From contig NZ_LMJL01000008.1 in the NCBI RefSeq assembly GCF_001429295.1, positions 928,232 through 992,231 on the forward strand: a stretch of 64,000 nucleotides of DNA. Direction: 5' to 3'. Under the pieces are notes generated by a model. The model was not told the origin of the DNA. It ran no database searches and worked only from the letters and a program-made list of their open reading frames with translations. Every line of letters begins with the position of its first letter. The first letter of the stretch is position 1. The stretch comes from Flavobacterium sp. Root935 (GTDB taxonomy: Bacteria; Bacteroidota; Bacteroidia; Flavobacteriales; Flavobacteriaceae). This document shows, one piece after another, positions 1 to 9,719 of the stretch. Made by a program: the position numbers and the translations under genes.

Positions 1-528
1 GAAGAACAAGCAATTGCATTGGGTAGAACTTTAGCCGAACAAAATATAGAATTAGTATATGGAGGTGCTAATGTAGGTTTGATGGGCGCAGTTGCCGATG
101 GAACTTTAAATGCAGGCGGAAAAGTAATTGGCGTTCTTCCTAACTTCTTAAGATCTAAAGAAATTGCACATCAAGGCTTAACCGAATTGATTTTGGTTGA
201 AAGTATGCATGAACGCAAAACCAAAATGAATGAATTATGCGACGGTGTAATTGCGCTTCCAGGTGGTTTTGGAACTCTTGAAGAGCTTTTCGAAATGCTG
301 ACTTGGGCACAATTAGGACTTCATAAAAAGCCTATTGCAATTTTAAACATAAATGGTTTCTACGATTCACTTTTAGAATTGCTTCAAACTATGACGGAAA
401 AAGGTCTTTTAAAAGAAGTAAATCAAAAAATGCTTTTGGTGAGTGAGGATATAGAAGATTTACTAAACCAAATGAAAAATTATACTCCTCCAACAGTTGG
501 AAAATGGATTGATAAAAAGGAAGTTTAA
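1..528 (+). CDS. LOG family protein (partial, 5' end outside window)
   Basis: The reading frame is open from base 1 and runs to a TAA at 526-528, so the true start lies upstream; the TTG at 19 is only an internal codon. The visible part has the Rossmann-type pattern GGANVGLMGAVAD near its start and the family signature PGGFGTLEE about halfway. These are typical of LOG / TIGR00730 proteins, which remove ribose 5'-phosphate from nucleoside monophosphates such as cytokinin ribotides. Many bacterial members are general nucleotide phosphoribohydrolases of uncertain physiological role. The substrate here is inferred from family only. It is followed 54 nt later by an unrelated outer-membrane protein gene. 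Confidence 0.9.
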   Translation, partial: EEQAIALGRTLAEQNIELVYGGANVGLMGAVADGTLNAGGKVIGVLPNFLRSKEIAHQGLTELILVESMHERKTKMNELCDGVIALPGGFGTLEELFEMLTWAQLGLHKKPIAILNINGFYDSLLELLQTMTEKGLLKEVNQKMLLVSEDIEDLLNQMKNYTPPTVGKWIDKKEV

Positions 529-582
529 AACCTTTTTAAAAATACTGTAAAACATTCAACCAAAATTAACTAACCAAAAAAC

Positions 583-1260
583 ATGAAGAAAATTACCTTA
601 TTATTATTTATCATTTCTTTAATTACTTTCAAAACAACGGCACAAGATTCAAAAGTTAAATTCGGAATACAAGGAGGTTTAAACTACTCCAGCCTTAGAG
701 GTTACGATTCTTATGTAGACAGCAATCCTGGTTTCGCTTACGTATTAGGGTTTTCTTTTCAACATCAAATTCAAGAAAATTTATCGATAAAAGCAGATTT
801 GAATTATGAGAGAAAAATTCAGATTTCGAAAGGTACAATCGAAGTATTAGAACCAACGCTTCCAACAGAACCATTTGGAACTTATAAATTTAAAGCAACA
901 GCATATTTAAATTATATCGTACTTCCTATTTTGTTAAAATACAATTTCTCTGATGATAAAAGTTTTTACATAAATGGTGGACCTTATTTAGGTTATTTAC
1001 TTAAATCTGGTCTAAAATCAAACTCAAATATTCCAGGTTTAATTAATGAAAATGATGAGGACACAAAAAATAAAAAATCTATAGATTTTGGTTTTTCAGC
1101 AGGAATTGGAAAAGAATTTAAATTAAATGGTACTAATCAAATTTATATTGAATTAAGAGAAAATCTTGGCTTAACAAATATTTCTGACACTCCAGTTATA
1201 AACGATGGTTCTATAAAAACCAACTCACTTAATTTATTAGTAGGTTACACTTTTAATTAA
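583..1260 (+). CDS. Outer membrane beta-barrel protein (PorT-like/porin family)
   Basis: A 225-aa protein beginning with a Sec signal peptide (hydrophobic LLLFIISLITF, cleavage probably after TTAQ). The mature part shows the alternating polar/hydrophobic strands and Gly/Tyr-rich turns of small eight-stranded barrels common in Flavobacteria (for example the segments KFGIQGGLNYSSL and FGFSAGIGKEF), and it ends in hydrophobic residues (LLVGYTFN) typical of an outer-membrane insertion signal. Family membership is inferred from pattern, and no specific ligand or role can be given. It stands alone, with an A-rich leader (AACCAAAAAAC) before the ATG. Confidence 0.75.
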   Translation: MKKITLLLFIISLITFKTTAQDSKVKFGIQGGLNYSSLRGYDSYVDSNPGFAYVLGFSFQHQIQENLSIKADLNYERKIQISKGTIEVLEPTLPTEPFGTYKFKATAYLNYIVLPILLKYNFSDDKSFYINGGPYLGYLLKSGLKSNSNIPGLINENDEDTKNKKSIDFGFSAGIGKEFKLNGTNQIYIELRENLGLTNISDTPVINDGSIKTNSLNLLVGYTFN

Positions 1261-1374
1261 TTTTTGACATTTTTACTACAGCAATTTCATAATTTAGAGG
1301 TCGGAAGAAAAAATTGAAGTTTGACTGTAAAATATTGTTTTACATAGAACTTATAACATCTAACCTTCAAACAA

Positions 1375-1842
1375 ATGAAAACAGAAAACAACAAATTTGC
1401 AAAAGCCGAAATGCTGATTCGGAAACCGGTTTCAGAAGTTTTTGAGGCTTTTGTAAATCCACAGATTACTAGCAAATTTTGGTTTACTAAAGGTTCAGGA
1501 AATCTGGAAGAAAACCAAAAAACCGAATGGACTTGGGAAATGTATGGTTTTTCGCTTACGGTTCAAACATTGGTTTTACAAGAAAATAAAAAGATTGTTA
1601 TTGAATGGGGAAATCCAGACGAAATCACCTTAGTAGAATGGGTTTTTAGTCCGTTAAACGAAAATGAAACTTTTGTGAGTATTACAAATTCAGGGTTTCA
1701 TGGTGACACAGATAAAATAATCGATCAGGTTCGCAATTCTACTGAAGGTTTTACATTGGTTTTAGCAGGTGCAAAAGCGTATTTAGAGCATAACTTACAA
1801 TTAAATCTAGTTTTAGATCGATTTCCGAAAGGTCTTGCTTGA
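1375..1842 (+). CDS. SRPBCC (START/AHSA1-like) domain protein
   Basis: A 155-aa cytosolic protein. The start KAEMLIRKPVSEVFEAFVNP is the usual first strand and helix of AHSA1/SRPBCC proteins, and FWFTKGSG plus a Trp-rich sheet (TEWTWEMYGF, VIEWGNPDE) follow. The fold forms a deep hydrophobic pocket for lipids or small ligands. The specific ligand is unknown, so this is a fold-level call. No operon partner is evident: the next gene is about 260 nt away, across a repeat region. Confidence 0.8.
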   Translation: MKTENNKFAKAEMLIRKPVSEVFEAFVNPQITSKFWFTKGSGNLEENQKTEWTWEMYGFSLTVQTLVLQENKKIVIEWGNPDEITLVEWVFSPLNENETFVSITNSGFHGDTDKIIDQVRNSTEGFTLVLAGAKAYLEHNLQLNLVLDRFPKGLA

Positions 1843-1849
1843 TGGTTAT

Positions 1850-2030
1850 TTAAACGCAAAGAACACAAAGGTTTTTAGCAAAGTTCGAGAAGTTTTTTAG
1901 AGGGTCTTTAAAATGGAAAGTTCACAAAGCTTTATTTAATTTTTTTACAGACAAAGCTTTGCGAACTTAATATATAGGTTTCTCCCAAGTCTCGTAATTA
2001 AAATACCTTAGCGCACTTTGCGTTAAAAAC
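1850..2030. repeat. Intergenic palindromic repeat, composite
   Basis: This non-coding stretch begins with TTAAACGCAAAG and ends with CTTTGCGTTAAA, an inverted pair. Inside are further inverted pieces around AAAGTTCACAAAGCTTT and AAAGCTTTGCGAACTT. It resembles the dispersed 'cgcaaag' palindromes typical of Flavobacterium intergenic regions. A short second palindrome (TTTCAAGCTTGCTTGAGAAACTTGAAA) follows at about 2053-2079. No ORF is supported here. Confidence 0.6.
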
Positions 2031-2105
2031 AAAAGGCATATTTTGATTTTAATTTCAAGCTTGCTTGAGAAACTTGAAACCTGAAACTAAAAAAAACAAC
2101 ACATA

Positions 2106-2474
2106 ATGGAAGTTAAAAAACCTGAAAACATAGACGAATACATTGGCGGATTTCCGAATGAAGTTCAGGAAATTTTGGAGAAAATTCGAATGACGATTCA
2201 AAAAGCTGCGCCAGAAGCCAAAGAAAAAATCAGTTATTCGATGCCGGCTTTTGAACAGAACGGGATTGTAGTTTATTTTGCTGCTTTTAAAAATCATATC
2301 GGACTTTACGCATTGCCAAGCGGACATGAAGCTTTTGCTGCAGAACTTTCTAAATATAAATCTGGGAAAGGCTCTGTTCAATTTCCATTGAAAGAAAAAA
2401 TACCTTATGATTTGATAACCAAAATTGTAAAATTCAGAGTGAAAGAAAATCTCGAAAAAGCGAAAAAGAAATAA
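2106..2474 (+). CDS. DUF1801 domain protein (YdhG-like)
   Basis: A 122-aa protein. The pattern IDEYIGGFPNEVQEILEKIR, followed by APEAKEKISYSMPAFEQNG and a C-terminal KEKIPYDLITKIVKFRVKEN, is the recognisable order of the DUF1801 / YdhG family. Some relatives are called iron chaperone-like (frataxin-like fold), but their biochemical role is not settled. It ends 6 nt before the next gene, so the two are probably co-transcribed. Confidence 0.8.
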   Translation: MEVKKPENIDEYIGGFPNEVQEILEKIRMTIQKAAPEAKEKISYSMPAFEQNGIVVYFAAFKNHIGLYALPSGHEAFAAELSKYKSGKGSVQFPLKEKIPYDLITKIVKFRVKENLEKAKKK

Positions 2475-2480
2475 GCCTTT

Positions 2481-3164
2481 ATGAATTTAATTGAACATTA
2501 TAATCAACTTTTTAAAACCTCTTCTCAAACTATTGCAGCAGGGAACTATGGTATTGATTCAGAACTTAAAAACGAATCTGATTCACGTTTCGGGATTACA
2601 TTGCTTATTCGTCCAAACGAAGAAATAAAAGAGAACATTCAAACTTTTATAAACGAATTAAAAAAAGCTGAACCTGAACAATATTTCTATCCTGATTCTG
2701 ACATTCATATTACTGTAATGTCGATTATTTCTTGTTCTACAGCATTTCATTTAAATCAGATTTCGCCAAACGAATACATTGAAATTATTTGCAGGAGTTT
2801 GGTTGATGTAGATAAAATTAAAATTCACTACAAAGGTGTAACCGCCTCACCTTCGGCAATTATGATTCAAGGATTTCCATCTGATGATACTTTGAATAAT
2901 TTAAGAAACAGACTTCGCGAAAATTTTAAAAATTCTGGTTTACAACAGAGTATAGACAGTCGATATGAAATTTTCGCCGCGCATTCTACGATAATGCGTT
3001 TTCAGGAAAAACTTCATGATCCCAAAAAACTAATGGAAATAACAGAAAAATTCCGTGATTACGATTTTGGAGAATTTGATGTAAAAAATATCGAATTAGT
3101 ATATAATGATTGGTATCAGCGTAAAAGTACTACGCGTATTTTGGGTGATTTTGGTTTGAGGTGA
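2481..3164 (+). CDS. 2H phosphoesterase / 2'-5' RNA ligase-like protein
   Basis: A 227-aa protein with two HxT motifs, H76-I-T78 (DIHITVMSI) and H168-S-T170 (AAHSTIMRF), 92 residues apart. This arrangement is the hallmark of the 2H phosphoesterase fold, which acts on 2',3'-cyclic or 2'-5' phosphodiester bonds in RNA or small nucleotides. The assignment rests on these two motifs and their spacing; overall similarity to characterised LigT/ThpR proteins was not tested. It starts 6 nt after the DUF1801 gene, suggesting co-transcription. Substrate unknown. Confidence 0.6.
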   Translation: MNLIEHYNQLFKTSSQTIAAGNYGIDSELKNESDSRFGITLLIRPNEEIKENIQTFINELKKAEPEQYFYPDSDIHITVMSIISCSTAFHLNQISPNEYIEIICRSLVDVDKIKIHYKGVTASPSAIMIQGFPSDDTLNNLRNRLRENFKNSGLQQSIDSRYEIFAAHSTIMRFQEKLHDPKKLMEITEKFRDYDFGEFDVKNIELVYNDWYQRKSTTRILGDFGLR

Positions 3165-3233
3165 TTTTTTCGCCGCGAATTCCACTAATTTGCACTAATT
3201 ATTTATTTCAACTAACAAGCAACTCTTCAAAGT

Positions 3234-3596
3234 TCATTTGAACTTTCCAAAATGCCATAAAACTCCAGACGGATCATGCAAAAAACATTCGCTTCCCCAA
3301 TCTAAATAACGAATCGGAGTTAATTTTACCCCGTCGTACCTTTCAGGAAGATTTAAAACTTGAAGCTCATTATAATAACGCTCAACATCATCAACTTCAA
3401 TAAAAATCATACTATTATCAATCCAATCTTTGACGTAAGCATCTTGCAGGTAAAATGCAATTTCATTGGATTTAAAAACAGACATTTTTGTGTCTAAAAC
3501 TGTTTCTTCAAATCCTAGATCACGATAAAAACTTCTTGAAACTTCAAAATTTTTAGAACCAATAAATGGTCGAATTGACTTTACGTTGTGATTCAT
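3234..3596 (-). CDS. VOC (glyoxalase/bleomycin resistance) family protein
   Basis: A 120-aa protein with the paired beta-alpha-beta-beta-beta layout of VOC proteins: RPFIGSKNFEVSRSFYRDLGFEE near the N terminus, and SMIFIEVDDVERYYNEL plus CFLHDPSGVLWHF at the end. The last Asp-Pro-x-Gly turn is characteristic. Possible metal ligands are not obvious, so enzymatic function cannot be assigned. It is first in a run of minus-strand genes extending to the Kef antiporter. Confidence 0.8.
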   Translation of the reverse strand: MNHNVKSIRPFIGSKNFEVSRSFYRDLGFEETVLDTKMSVFKSNEIAFYLQDAYVKDWIDNSMIFIEVDDVERYYNELQVLNLPERYDGVKLTPIRYLDWGSECFLHDPSGVLWHFGKFK

Positions 3597-3618
3597 TTTT
3601 TTTAGATTTTATACTTTA

Positions 3619-4041
3619 TTAAAACCATTCAATTCCTTTATCTAGTCGATCAAAAAAATCAGTAAAGGAATTTCCAATTTCGATATGATATTTGGTATTT
3701 AAATCAATAAAAGGAGAAAGAATAATTTTTACAGAATTATTGTCTTCAAATTCAATTCCAATAAACTCACCGCTTCCATTAGTTCCGATAGCCAGTGTTT
3801 GCGGTAATCGCTCAAATATATGATACTCTAAATTTGCATCAATTATTTCTTCTAAACTCCAAAGTTTTATAAACTCAACTCCAATAAATTGATCTATTCC
3901 TAAATAATTCTCTATATAAAAAACATAATCTTCTGGAAGATCGAATTTTAAATGCGCCTGAATATCCTCAATTTGTATAGAAGATTTAGACTCCCTTTTA
4001 GAAAAATCATACTTTCTTAAAATCTCTTTCAAAACTTCCAT
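3619..4041 (-). CDS. SMI1/KNR4-type protein
   Basis: A 140-aa protein. It shows the SUKH/SMI1 pattern: an N-terminal helix, then LKFDLPEDYVFYIENYLG (the common 'LP.dY..f....G' segment), FIKLWSLEEIIDANLEY, then AIGTNGSGEFIGIEF. SUKH proteins are often immunity proteins to polymorphic toxins, but many are orphan housekeeping proteins. No toxin gene lies beside it, so immunity is unsupported here. It starts 3 nt downstream of the stop of the preceding lipoprotein gene. Confidence 0.8.
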   Translation of the reverse strand: MEVLKEILRKYDFSKRESKSSIQIEDIQAHLKFDLPEDYVFYIENYLGIDQFIGVEFIKLWSLEEIIDANLEYHIFERLPQTLAIGTNGSGEFIGIEFEDNNSVKIILSPFIDLNTKYHIEIGNSFTDFFDRLDKGIEWF

Positions 4042-4043
4042 TA

Positions 4044-4484
4044 CTATAAATTTATGTCGTTATAATAAATTAAAAACCATTTATTCCCAATCAATTTAAA
4101 TTGTCTTTCGACTTCAAAACCACTGTCTGGAATCCAAAATCTTTCTGTAACTAAAGTATCCGTTTGTACTAAAGAATGTTGATATTCTCCAATTTCAGTT
4201 TTTTCAGCTACAGGAACAGCTTGAAACTGCCAGTTTTTTCTATTCCAGTCGTATTGTTCAAAACCAGAAACATGTTTCCCTTCAATAGGAAAATCAACTC
4301 TTGAAACCTGAAACACGGAATCTGAATGAAACTTTTTATTGAATTCGTCGAAATTTTCTGCTGGTTCACTTTTTTCCAATTTCTTAACCGAAGAATCCGA
4401 TTTTGATTTTTGCTGGATTTTATTGTCTTTACAACTTATAAAAATGACCGAAAGAACAAAAAAAACAACTCTATTGTATTTCAT
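4044..4484 (-). CDS. Hypothetical lipoprotein
   Basis: A 146-aa protein with a lipoprotein signal: a hydrophobic stretch VVFFVLSVIF followed by the lipobox-like FISC, giving Cys18 as the lipidated residue, then a Lys/Ser-rich linker. The mature part has short beta-prone segments (WQFQAVPVAEKTEIGEYQHSL). I do not recognise the family. It sits tightly between the SMI1 gene (2 nt) and the antiporter gene (12 nt), so it is probably in one transcript with both. Confidence 0.65.
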   Translation of the reverse strand: MKYNRVVFFVLSVIFISCKDNKIQQKSKSDSSVKKLEKSEPAENFDEFNKKFHSDSVFQVSRVDFPIEGKHVSGFEQYDWNRKNWQFQAVPVAEKTEIGEYQHSLVQTDTLVTERFWIPDSGFEVERQFKLIGNKWFLIYYNDINL

Positions 4485-4496
4485 AAGAAATAAGTT

Positions 4497-6644
4497 TTAA
4501 CTCTTCTTCAAAATACTTCCCAAACCACGTCCAATTTGTTCGATAGCCTCGATACCTTTTGCTAATGGAGATGCTGTAAAATCTTCGTAAGCGTCCATAG
4601 CGCTTTCTTTACGGTCGTCTTGCGGATAAACTAAAATTACGTTATTCTCGCCAAAAGACTTTTCAAACTTCTGAGGCAGTTTGTCAAAAATCGATTGGTA
4701 AGAAACAGAACCTTTTCGAGAAAGATTGAAAACTACTAAATCTGTTGATTTCATTTCATCAGAAATAGATTCAAAATCTTCCCAATCCGAAACATTTTTA
4801 AACCCTAATTTAGCATTCAACTTCAAATTATTAGCAATCTGCTGAATGGTTTCATGCGTTTTATATTCGGCATAAAGCACAATCGAAATACTTAATTCCT
4901 GCGATAAACGACAAATTTTTTGAAGCAGTAAATGAAAACCAACTCCTCTTTCTGAAAATGGCGGACAAACAAAAACTAATCTTTTTTCTTCGATAAAATT
5001 CTTTTGAAAACGGCAGATAAATAAACTTTTGTCAACGTTATTAATAATTGAATCGACGTTTTCTCCAAAGATTTTATCAATAAATCCCGTTTTTCTCGGC
5101 CATCCTACAATCACAATATCCGACATAATTTCTTTTGAAGTTCTCGCAATTCCACTTGCAGGATTGTGGTCGATTCTGGCAATTGTATTAATTTTTACTT
5201 CCGAGGCAGAAGCCTGAACTACAAACTTATCAACTGCTTTTCGGTACTTCAAAATATTCTTTTCGGCTTGACCGTTATTCGGAACAATCGTCAGCAGTGT
5301 AACGGGATTAGACGATTTTTTATCTTTAATCAATAAAGCAAAATCAAGCAAACTGGCTGCTGCAGAAGTTTTCGCCAGCGGAATCAAAATATGTTCGTCT
5401 AAAATTTGATCTCGTCCAGTATCTTCATGTGAAATTTCTTCTTCACAGATCGCAATTTTTTTAGCTGCTTTTTCAGTTGCAAATGAAGCTACGATACAAG
5501 TTATCAGAATTAAAATAATAGTTCCGTTAAGGATATTTTCGTCTAAGATTTTGGCTTTAAATCCAACTAAAATCACGGCTAGAGTTGCGGCCGCGTGCGC
5601 ACTGCTCAATCCGAAAATAAGCTGTCTTTCGGTTTTAGTATATTTAAATACAAGCTGTGTAAAAAATGCTGCAATCCATTTTCCAAATATCGCAACAACA
5701 CTTAAAGTTCCAGCAACAATTAAAGCAGTTGGTCCGCTAAGAATGACGCTTACATCAACCAGCATTCCAACAGAAATCAAGAAAAATGGTATAAACAAAG
5801 CGTTCCCAATAAACTCAATTCTATTCATCAAAGCAGAAGAATGCGGAATTAACGGATTTAGCGCCAAACCTGCGACGAATGCTCCGATAATAGGCTCTAC
5901 TCCTGCTACTTCGGCTAAGAAAGCTGCAAAGAAAACAACAGAAAGTACAAATATATAATGGGCGTGTTTTTCACTTTCTAATTTTTTGAAAAACCATTTG
6001 GCAATTCTTGGAATAACCAAAAACATTATGGCAGAAAAAATCGCCAATGAAACCCCTAACTTAATCCAAAAAGCCTGATTAAGATTCCCTTGACTGCTTC
6101 CCATAATTACGGCAAGAATTATCAAAACCGCAGTATCAGTCAAAATTGTTCCGCCGACTGTAATAGCAACGGCTTGATTTTTAGCAATTCCCAGTTTACT
6201 CACAATTGGATACGCCACTAATGTGTGCGTCGCGAACATACTGGCAGTTAAAAAACTGGCATTGAAATCATATTTCAACAAATAAAAACAAACTGGAAAA
6301 CCTATAGAGAGCGGAAATATAAAAGTAAAAAAACCGAATAATAAACTCTTATTTCGATTGGCTTTGAATTCATTCATATCCAATTCTAAACCCGCAATAA
6401 ACATGATGTACAAAAGTCCGATTGTGGAAAATAAATCAACAGCAGAATTTTTGGCCAGAATGTTTAATCCGTGCGGCCCGATGATTACTCCCGAGATAAT
6501 AAGTCCGATGATTCCGGGGATATTAATTTTTTTTAGTAAAATCGGCGAAAGCAGAATTATAAAAAGTATTAAAGAAAAAATTAACACGGGGTTGGTGAGC
6601 GGTAATTCGAATTCTTGTAATAGATGTTTGAAAAATTCTATCAT
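4497..6644 (-). CDS. Cation:proton antiporter (Kef/CPA2 type) with C-terminal USP-like region
   Basis: A 715-aa inner-membrane protein. Residues about 15-400 form some 12 membrane segments with CPA2 patterns, for example GLIISGVIIGPHGLN and LYIMFIAGLELDMNEFK, and FVAGLALNPLIP in the sixth-helix region. Residues about 415-715 are soluble and look like two universal-stress-protein-type domains (ILIPLAKTSAAASLLDFALL; DIVIVGWPRKTGF) in place of the RCK/TrkA domain of classical Kef proteins. It probably exchanges Na+ or K+ for protons; ion specificity is not visible. It is the first gene of the minus-strand group. Confidence 0.85.
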   Translation of the reverse strand: MIEFFKHLLQEFELPLTNPVLIFSLILFIILLSPILLKKINIPGIIGLIISGVIIGPHGLNILAKNSAVDLFSTIGLLYIMFIAGLELDMNEFKANRNKSLLFGFFTFIFPLSIGFPVCFYLLKYDFNASFLTASMFATHTLVAYPIVSKLGIAKNQAVAITVGGTILTDTAVLIILAVIMGSSQGNLNQAFWIKLGVSLAIFSAIMFLVIPRIAKWFFKKLESEKHAHYIFVLSVVFFAAFLAEVAGVEPIIGAFVAGLALNPLIPHSSALMNRIEFIGNALFIPFFLISVGMLVDVSVILSGPTALIVAGTLSVVAIFGKWIAAFFTQLVFKYTKTERQLIFGLSSAHAAATLAVILVGFKAKILDENILNGTIILILITCIVASFATEKAAKKIAICEEEISHEDTGRDQILDEHILIPLAKTSAAASLLDFALLIKDKKSSNPVTLLTIVPNNGQAEKNILKYRKAVDKFVVQASASEVKINTIARIDHNPASGIARTSKEIMSDIVIVGWPRKTGFIDKIFGENVDSIINNVDKSLFICRFQKNFIEEKRLVFVCPPFSERGVGFHLLLQKICRLSQELSISIVLYAEYKTHETIQQIANNLKLNAKLGFKNVSDWEDFESISDEMKSTDLVVFNLSRKGSVSYQSIFDKLPQKFEKSFGENNVILVYPQDDRKESAMDAYEDFTASPLAKGIEAIEQIGRGLGSILKKS

Positions 6645-6945
6645 ATTGTAACTTTATCTTCTTGTGGCATTATAATTTGTAAAAAGACATTTTTCAGAAT
6701 TAGAACAAAATCCCTGAAGTATTAATAATTGGAAAGAATCGCGCTGATTTTCACAGCTTGATTTACTACAAAAATACCTAAAAAACACGAACTTTCTACG
6801 AAAACTGCATATTACGGATTTAAATTTATTTCGTTGCTGAATTATTAAAATTTAATATTTATTTTAACAAATACGCAAGATTAACATTCAAAAATAAATC
6901 TTCATTGCATTATTCAATTATCTTTGTCTTAACAAAAATTGAACA
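6645..6945. other. Divergent intergenic region upstream of L-serine dehydratase
   Basis: About 300 AT-rich bases between two divergent genes. The only recognisable element is TATCTTTG at 6919-6926, a match to the Bacteroidota -7 consensus TAnnTTTG, 20 nt before the sdaA ATG. No good TTTG -33 element was found at the usual distance. Nothing else was seen. Confidence 0.5.
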
Positions 6946-8373
6946 ATGGAAGAATGTATCTCTGTTTTTGATATGCTTAAAATTGGCGTTGGCCCTTCAA
7001 GCTCACACACTTTGGGTCCTTGGCGCGCTGCGGAACGCTTTCTGGAAGAACTGAAAGACGAAGCAATTTTAGAAGATATTACAAGGGTAAAAGTTGATTT
7101 ATACGGTTCTCTTTCTTTAACTGGAAAAGGGCACGCAACAGATCTTGCCGTTATGCTCGGATTGAGCGGTCAGGATCCTGAATATATTCCAGTTGAGGAT
7201 ATTGCTGGAATTATCAAAAAGATCGAAACTACAAATGAAATCAATTTGGGAAACCAAAAAGTGATTCCGTTTTATTTTCTCCAAGACATTGTTTTCAACA
7301 AAGAATTCCTTCCTTTCCATGCCAACGGATTGAAATTTACGGCTTACAAAGCTGATAATTCGGAATATGAATCCACTTTTTATTCTATTGGCGGCGGTTT
7401 TGTGGTAAAAGAAGAACGCATAAATGCTAAACGAAAAGAGGTTATCAAATGTGCTTTTCCATATCCAATTCAGAAAGCTGCGGAATTATTAAATTATACA
7501 ATTTCTGAAAACAAATCGATTTCTGAAATTGTGTATGAAAATGAAATTTCAATGCGTCCTGAAGCAGAAGTGCATTCTGAATTAATGCGTATTTGGAATA
7601 CGATGTTAGAATGTATGTACATTGGCTGTCATTCTGAAGGAATTCTTCCAGGCGGACTTCATGTGCGCAGAAGAGCTTTTGACATGCATCAAAATCTTAT
7701 CGGTTTATCTAATTATAATGATCCGCAAAGCTGGCTGGAAGAAATAAGAAAAACAGAAGTTAAATTTCGCCAGATCCTAAAATGGGTTAGCTGTTTTGCA
7801 CTTGCCGTGAACGAAGTAAATGCGTCTTTAGGCCGTGTTGTTACTGCTCCAACCAATGGAAGTTCTGGTGTAATTCCTGCTGTTCTAATGTATTATATGG
7901 TTATTGAAAACCACAATGCAGGCGAAAAAGAAATCAAACAATTTTTATTAGTGGCCGGCGAAATTGGAAGTATTTTCAAAAAAGGTGCTACAATTTCAGC
8001 TGCAATGGGCGGATGTCAGGCAGAAATTGGCGTTTCTTCTTCGATGGCTGCGGCGGCGCTTTGCGAACTAATGGGCGGTACTCCTGCTCAGGTTTTAATG
8101 GCTGCAGAAATTGCGATGGAACATCATCTTGGCTTGACTTGTGATCCAATTGGCGGTCTGGTTCAGATTCCTTGTATAGAAAGAAATACAATGGGTGCTA
8201 TAAAGGCTATAAATGCGGCTGAATTAGCCTTAGAAACTGATTCTAAAAATGCTAAAGTACCATTGGATAAAGTAATTAATACCATGTGGGAAACAGCAAA
8301 AGACATGAATTCCAAATACAAAGAAACCTCAGAAGGCGGACTTGCAATTGCTGTTAATATGGCTGATTGTTAA
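6946..8373 (+). CDS. sdaA: L-serine ammonia-lyase (L-serine dehydratase), iron-sulfur type
   Basis: A 475-aa one-chain enzyme that deaminates L-serine to pyruvate and ammonia. The N-terminal regulatory-type domain carries [17 protein letters not shown], the highly conserved serine-site loop. The C-terminal catalytic domain includes [31 protein letters not shown] and [18 protein letters not shown], whose cysteines fit the [4Fe-4S] ligands of the bacterial SdaA family. Length matches the fused form rather than the split alpha/beta enzyme. Transcription is probably from the -7-like element at 6919. A near-perfect inverted repeat follows the stop and may end transcription. Confidence 0.95.
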   Translation: MEECISVFDMLKIGVGPSSSHTLGPWRAAERFLEELKDEAILEDITRVKVDLYGSLSLTGKGHATDLAVMLGLSGQDPEYIPVEDIAGIIKKIETTNEINLGNQKVIPFYFLQDIVFNKEFLPFHANGLKFTAYKADNSEYESTFYSIGGGFVVKEERINAKRKEVIKCAFPYPIQKAAELLNYTISENKSISEIVYENEISMRPEAEVHSELMRIWNTMLECMYIGCHSEGILPGGLHVRRRAFDMHQNLIGLSNYNDPQSWLEEIRKTEVKFRQILKWVSCFALAVNEVNASLGRVVTAPTNGSSGVIPAVLMYYMVIENHNAGEKEIKQFLLVAGEIGSIFKKGATISAAMGGCQAEIGVSSSMAAAALCELMGGTPAQVLMAAEIAMEHHLGLTCDPIGGLVQIPCIERNTMGAIKAINAAELALETDSKNAKVPLDKVINTMWETAKDMNSKYKETSEGGLAIAVNMADC

Positions 8374-8383
8374 AAATATTTAT

Positions 8384-8459
8384 TTGCCACGAATTACACG
8401 AATTCATTTTTTATTCACTTCGTGAAAAATTCGTGTAAATTCGTGTAATTTGTGGCAAA
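8384..8459. repeat. Dispersed inverted repeat, 'gccacgaatt' family
   Basis: Arms of about 21 nt, TTGCCACGAATTACACGAATT and its complement ending TGTGGCAA, separated by about 30 nt, form a long hairpin between sdaA and the next gene. Related copies lie at 22470-22529 and 30268-30403, and a fragment is near 3170-3200. It probably acts as a transcription-end or RNA-stabilising hairpin, with no coding potential. Confidence 0.8.
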
Positions 8460-8475
8460 ACCAAAATCTACTTTC

Positions 8476-9669
8476 ATGAAAAAACTTTACTTTTTACTTT
8501 TTTTCTGTTCGCTTTTACTGCATTCCCAAGAACGTTATTTTCTAAATTCTGATACAAGATTATACACTTCTCCAAAGTCATCGGCTGACTTTTTAGGTTA
8601 TTTTAAATACGGTGCGGAAGTTCGTTTATTGGGTGAAAGTCAAAATGGATGGCAAAAAGTACAAGCCGATAATTTTAATGAAGGATTTATTGAAGAGAAA
8701 TTTTTAGCAACAAGACTGAATGCTAAAGATGTAAAAACTAAAGATCCTCAAAACCCAATTCTTGAAGGCGGCGATGCTTATTACGGCAGCAATCACCTTT
8801 TTGTTTTAGCAGCTGGACTCAAAGCAAGGGCATTACCAGATAAAAATTCAAAAATTAGAGAAATTCTTTTTACCGGCGATCCTGCTGCGGTAAATTATCT
8901 TCCTGTAAATCCAGACGAATGGGTAAATATTAACGGTAGTTTTTCTGAAGAATATGCCAAATTTACACTGAGAAAATTTCTCGGTTCAAGACCTAATTTT
9001 AATGCTTTAATAAAAGACTTTGATAAATTAGATATTAATGCGATTGCCGAGCGTAAAACATTGAGCGAAAGAATTGTAGAATTGGCTTGGAACAGCGATT
9101 ATTCCAGCTTAGTTCCAGCGTATCAAAGATATTATGAAGTGGTTAAGCAGATAAATGATCCTAAATTAATAGCTGAAACAGAATTGAATATGGCTTTAGC
9201 CAAAGCCTTATCCAAACATAAACAGCCTGAAGAAATTATTGCTTTTATCCAGAAATCTCAATATTCGTTAAAAGGATTTAAAACAAAATCTGTTTATATA
9301 TCGCAGGCTGATCTGGTTAAAACATTTGGAAATCCGCCCAAGAAAACTCGTATTTCAGACGAATGCGGTCTTTACTTAAGTGACTTGTTTTATTATTATC
9401 CAGATTTGGAAGTTTCTGTAGATGAGAAACAAAACAAAGCTGAAATTATTAAAGTTTTCATCAACGAAAACAACAAATTCATACTAAATCAAAATGCAGT
9501 TTTAGATCATACGCTGTCTGAAAAAGCTTTCATTGAAAAATATGGAACTTATATTGAAGCTTCGTTAAAATCACCGCACATATACTCTATCATAATGGAA
9601 GACAGTCAATTTAGATTAGAATTTAAAAACGGAAAGCTATTTTCTGTCGAAATATTCTATTATTGCTGA
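8476..9669 (+). CDS. Secreted SH3-domain protein
   Basis: The ATG at 8476 is chosen over the in-frame ATG at 8452 because it places a clean Sec signal peptide at the start ([14 protein letters not shown], then HSQ). The earlier start would lie inside the inverted repeat. The mature protein begins with a bacterial SH3-like domain (residues about 22-75: [19 protein letters not shown]...GEVRLLG, GWQKV), followed by about 300 residues without a recognised family. Bacterial SH3 domains usually bind cell-wall or surface ligands. Location is predicted to be periplasm or surface. It overlaps nothing and precedes panB by 50 nt. Confidence 0.7.
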   Translation: MKKLYFLLFFCSLLLHSQERYFLNSDTRLYTSPKSSADFLGYFKYGAEVRLLGESQNGWQKVQADNFNEGFIEEKFLATRLNAKDVKTKDPQNPILEGGDAYYGSNHLFVLAAGLKARALPDKNSKIREILFTGDPAAVNYLPVNPDEWVNINGSFSEEYAKFTLRKFLGSRPNFNALIKDFDKLDINAIAERKTLSERIVELAWNSDYSSLVPAYQRYYEVVKQINDPKLIAETELNMALAKALSKHKQPEEIIAFIQKSQYSLKGFKTKSVYISQADLVKTFGNPPKKTRISDECGLYLSDLFYYYPDLEVSVDEKQNKAEIIKVFINENNKFILNQNAVLDHTLSEKAFIEKYGTYIEASLKSPHIYSIIMEDSQFRLEFKNGKLFSVEIFYYC

Positions 9670-9719
9670 TTCTCAGTTTACAATTATTCAATACTTTTAC
9701 AATATCAAAAAAAAATAAA

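Noticed and set aside
5029..5958. Plus-strand ORFs at 5029-5217 and 5551-5958
   Set aside because: They are shadows of the Kef antiporter gene on the opposite strand and show no independent protein features.
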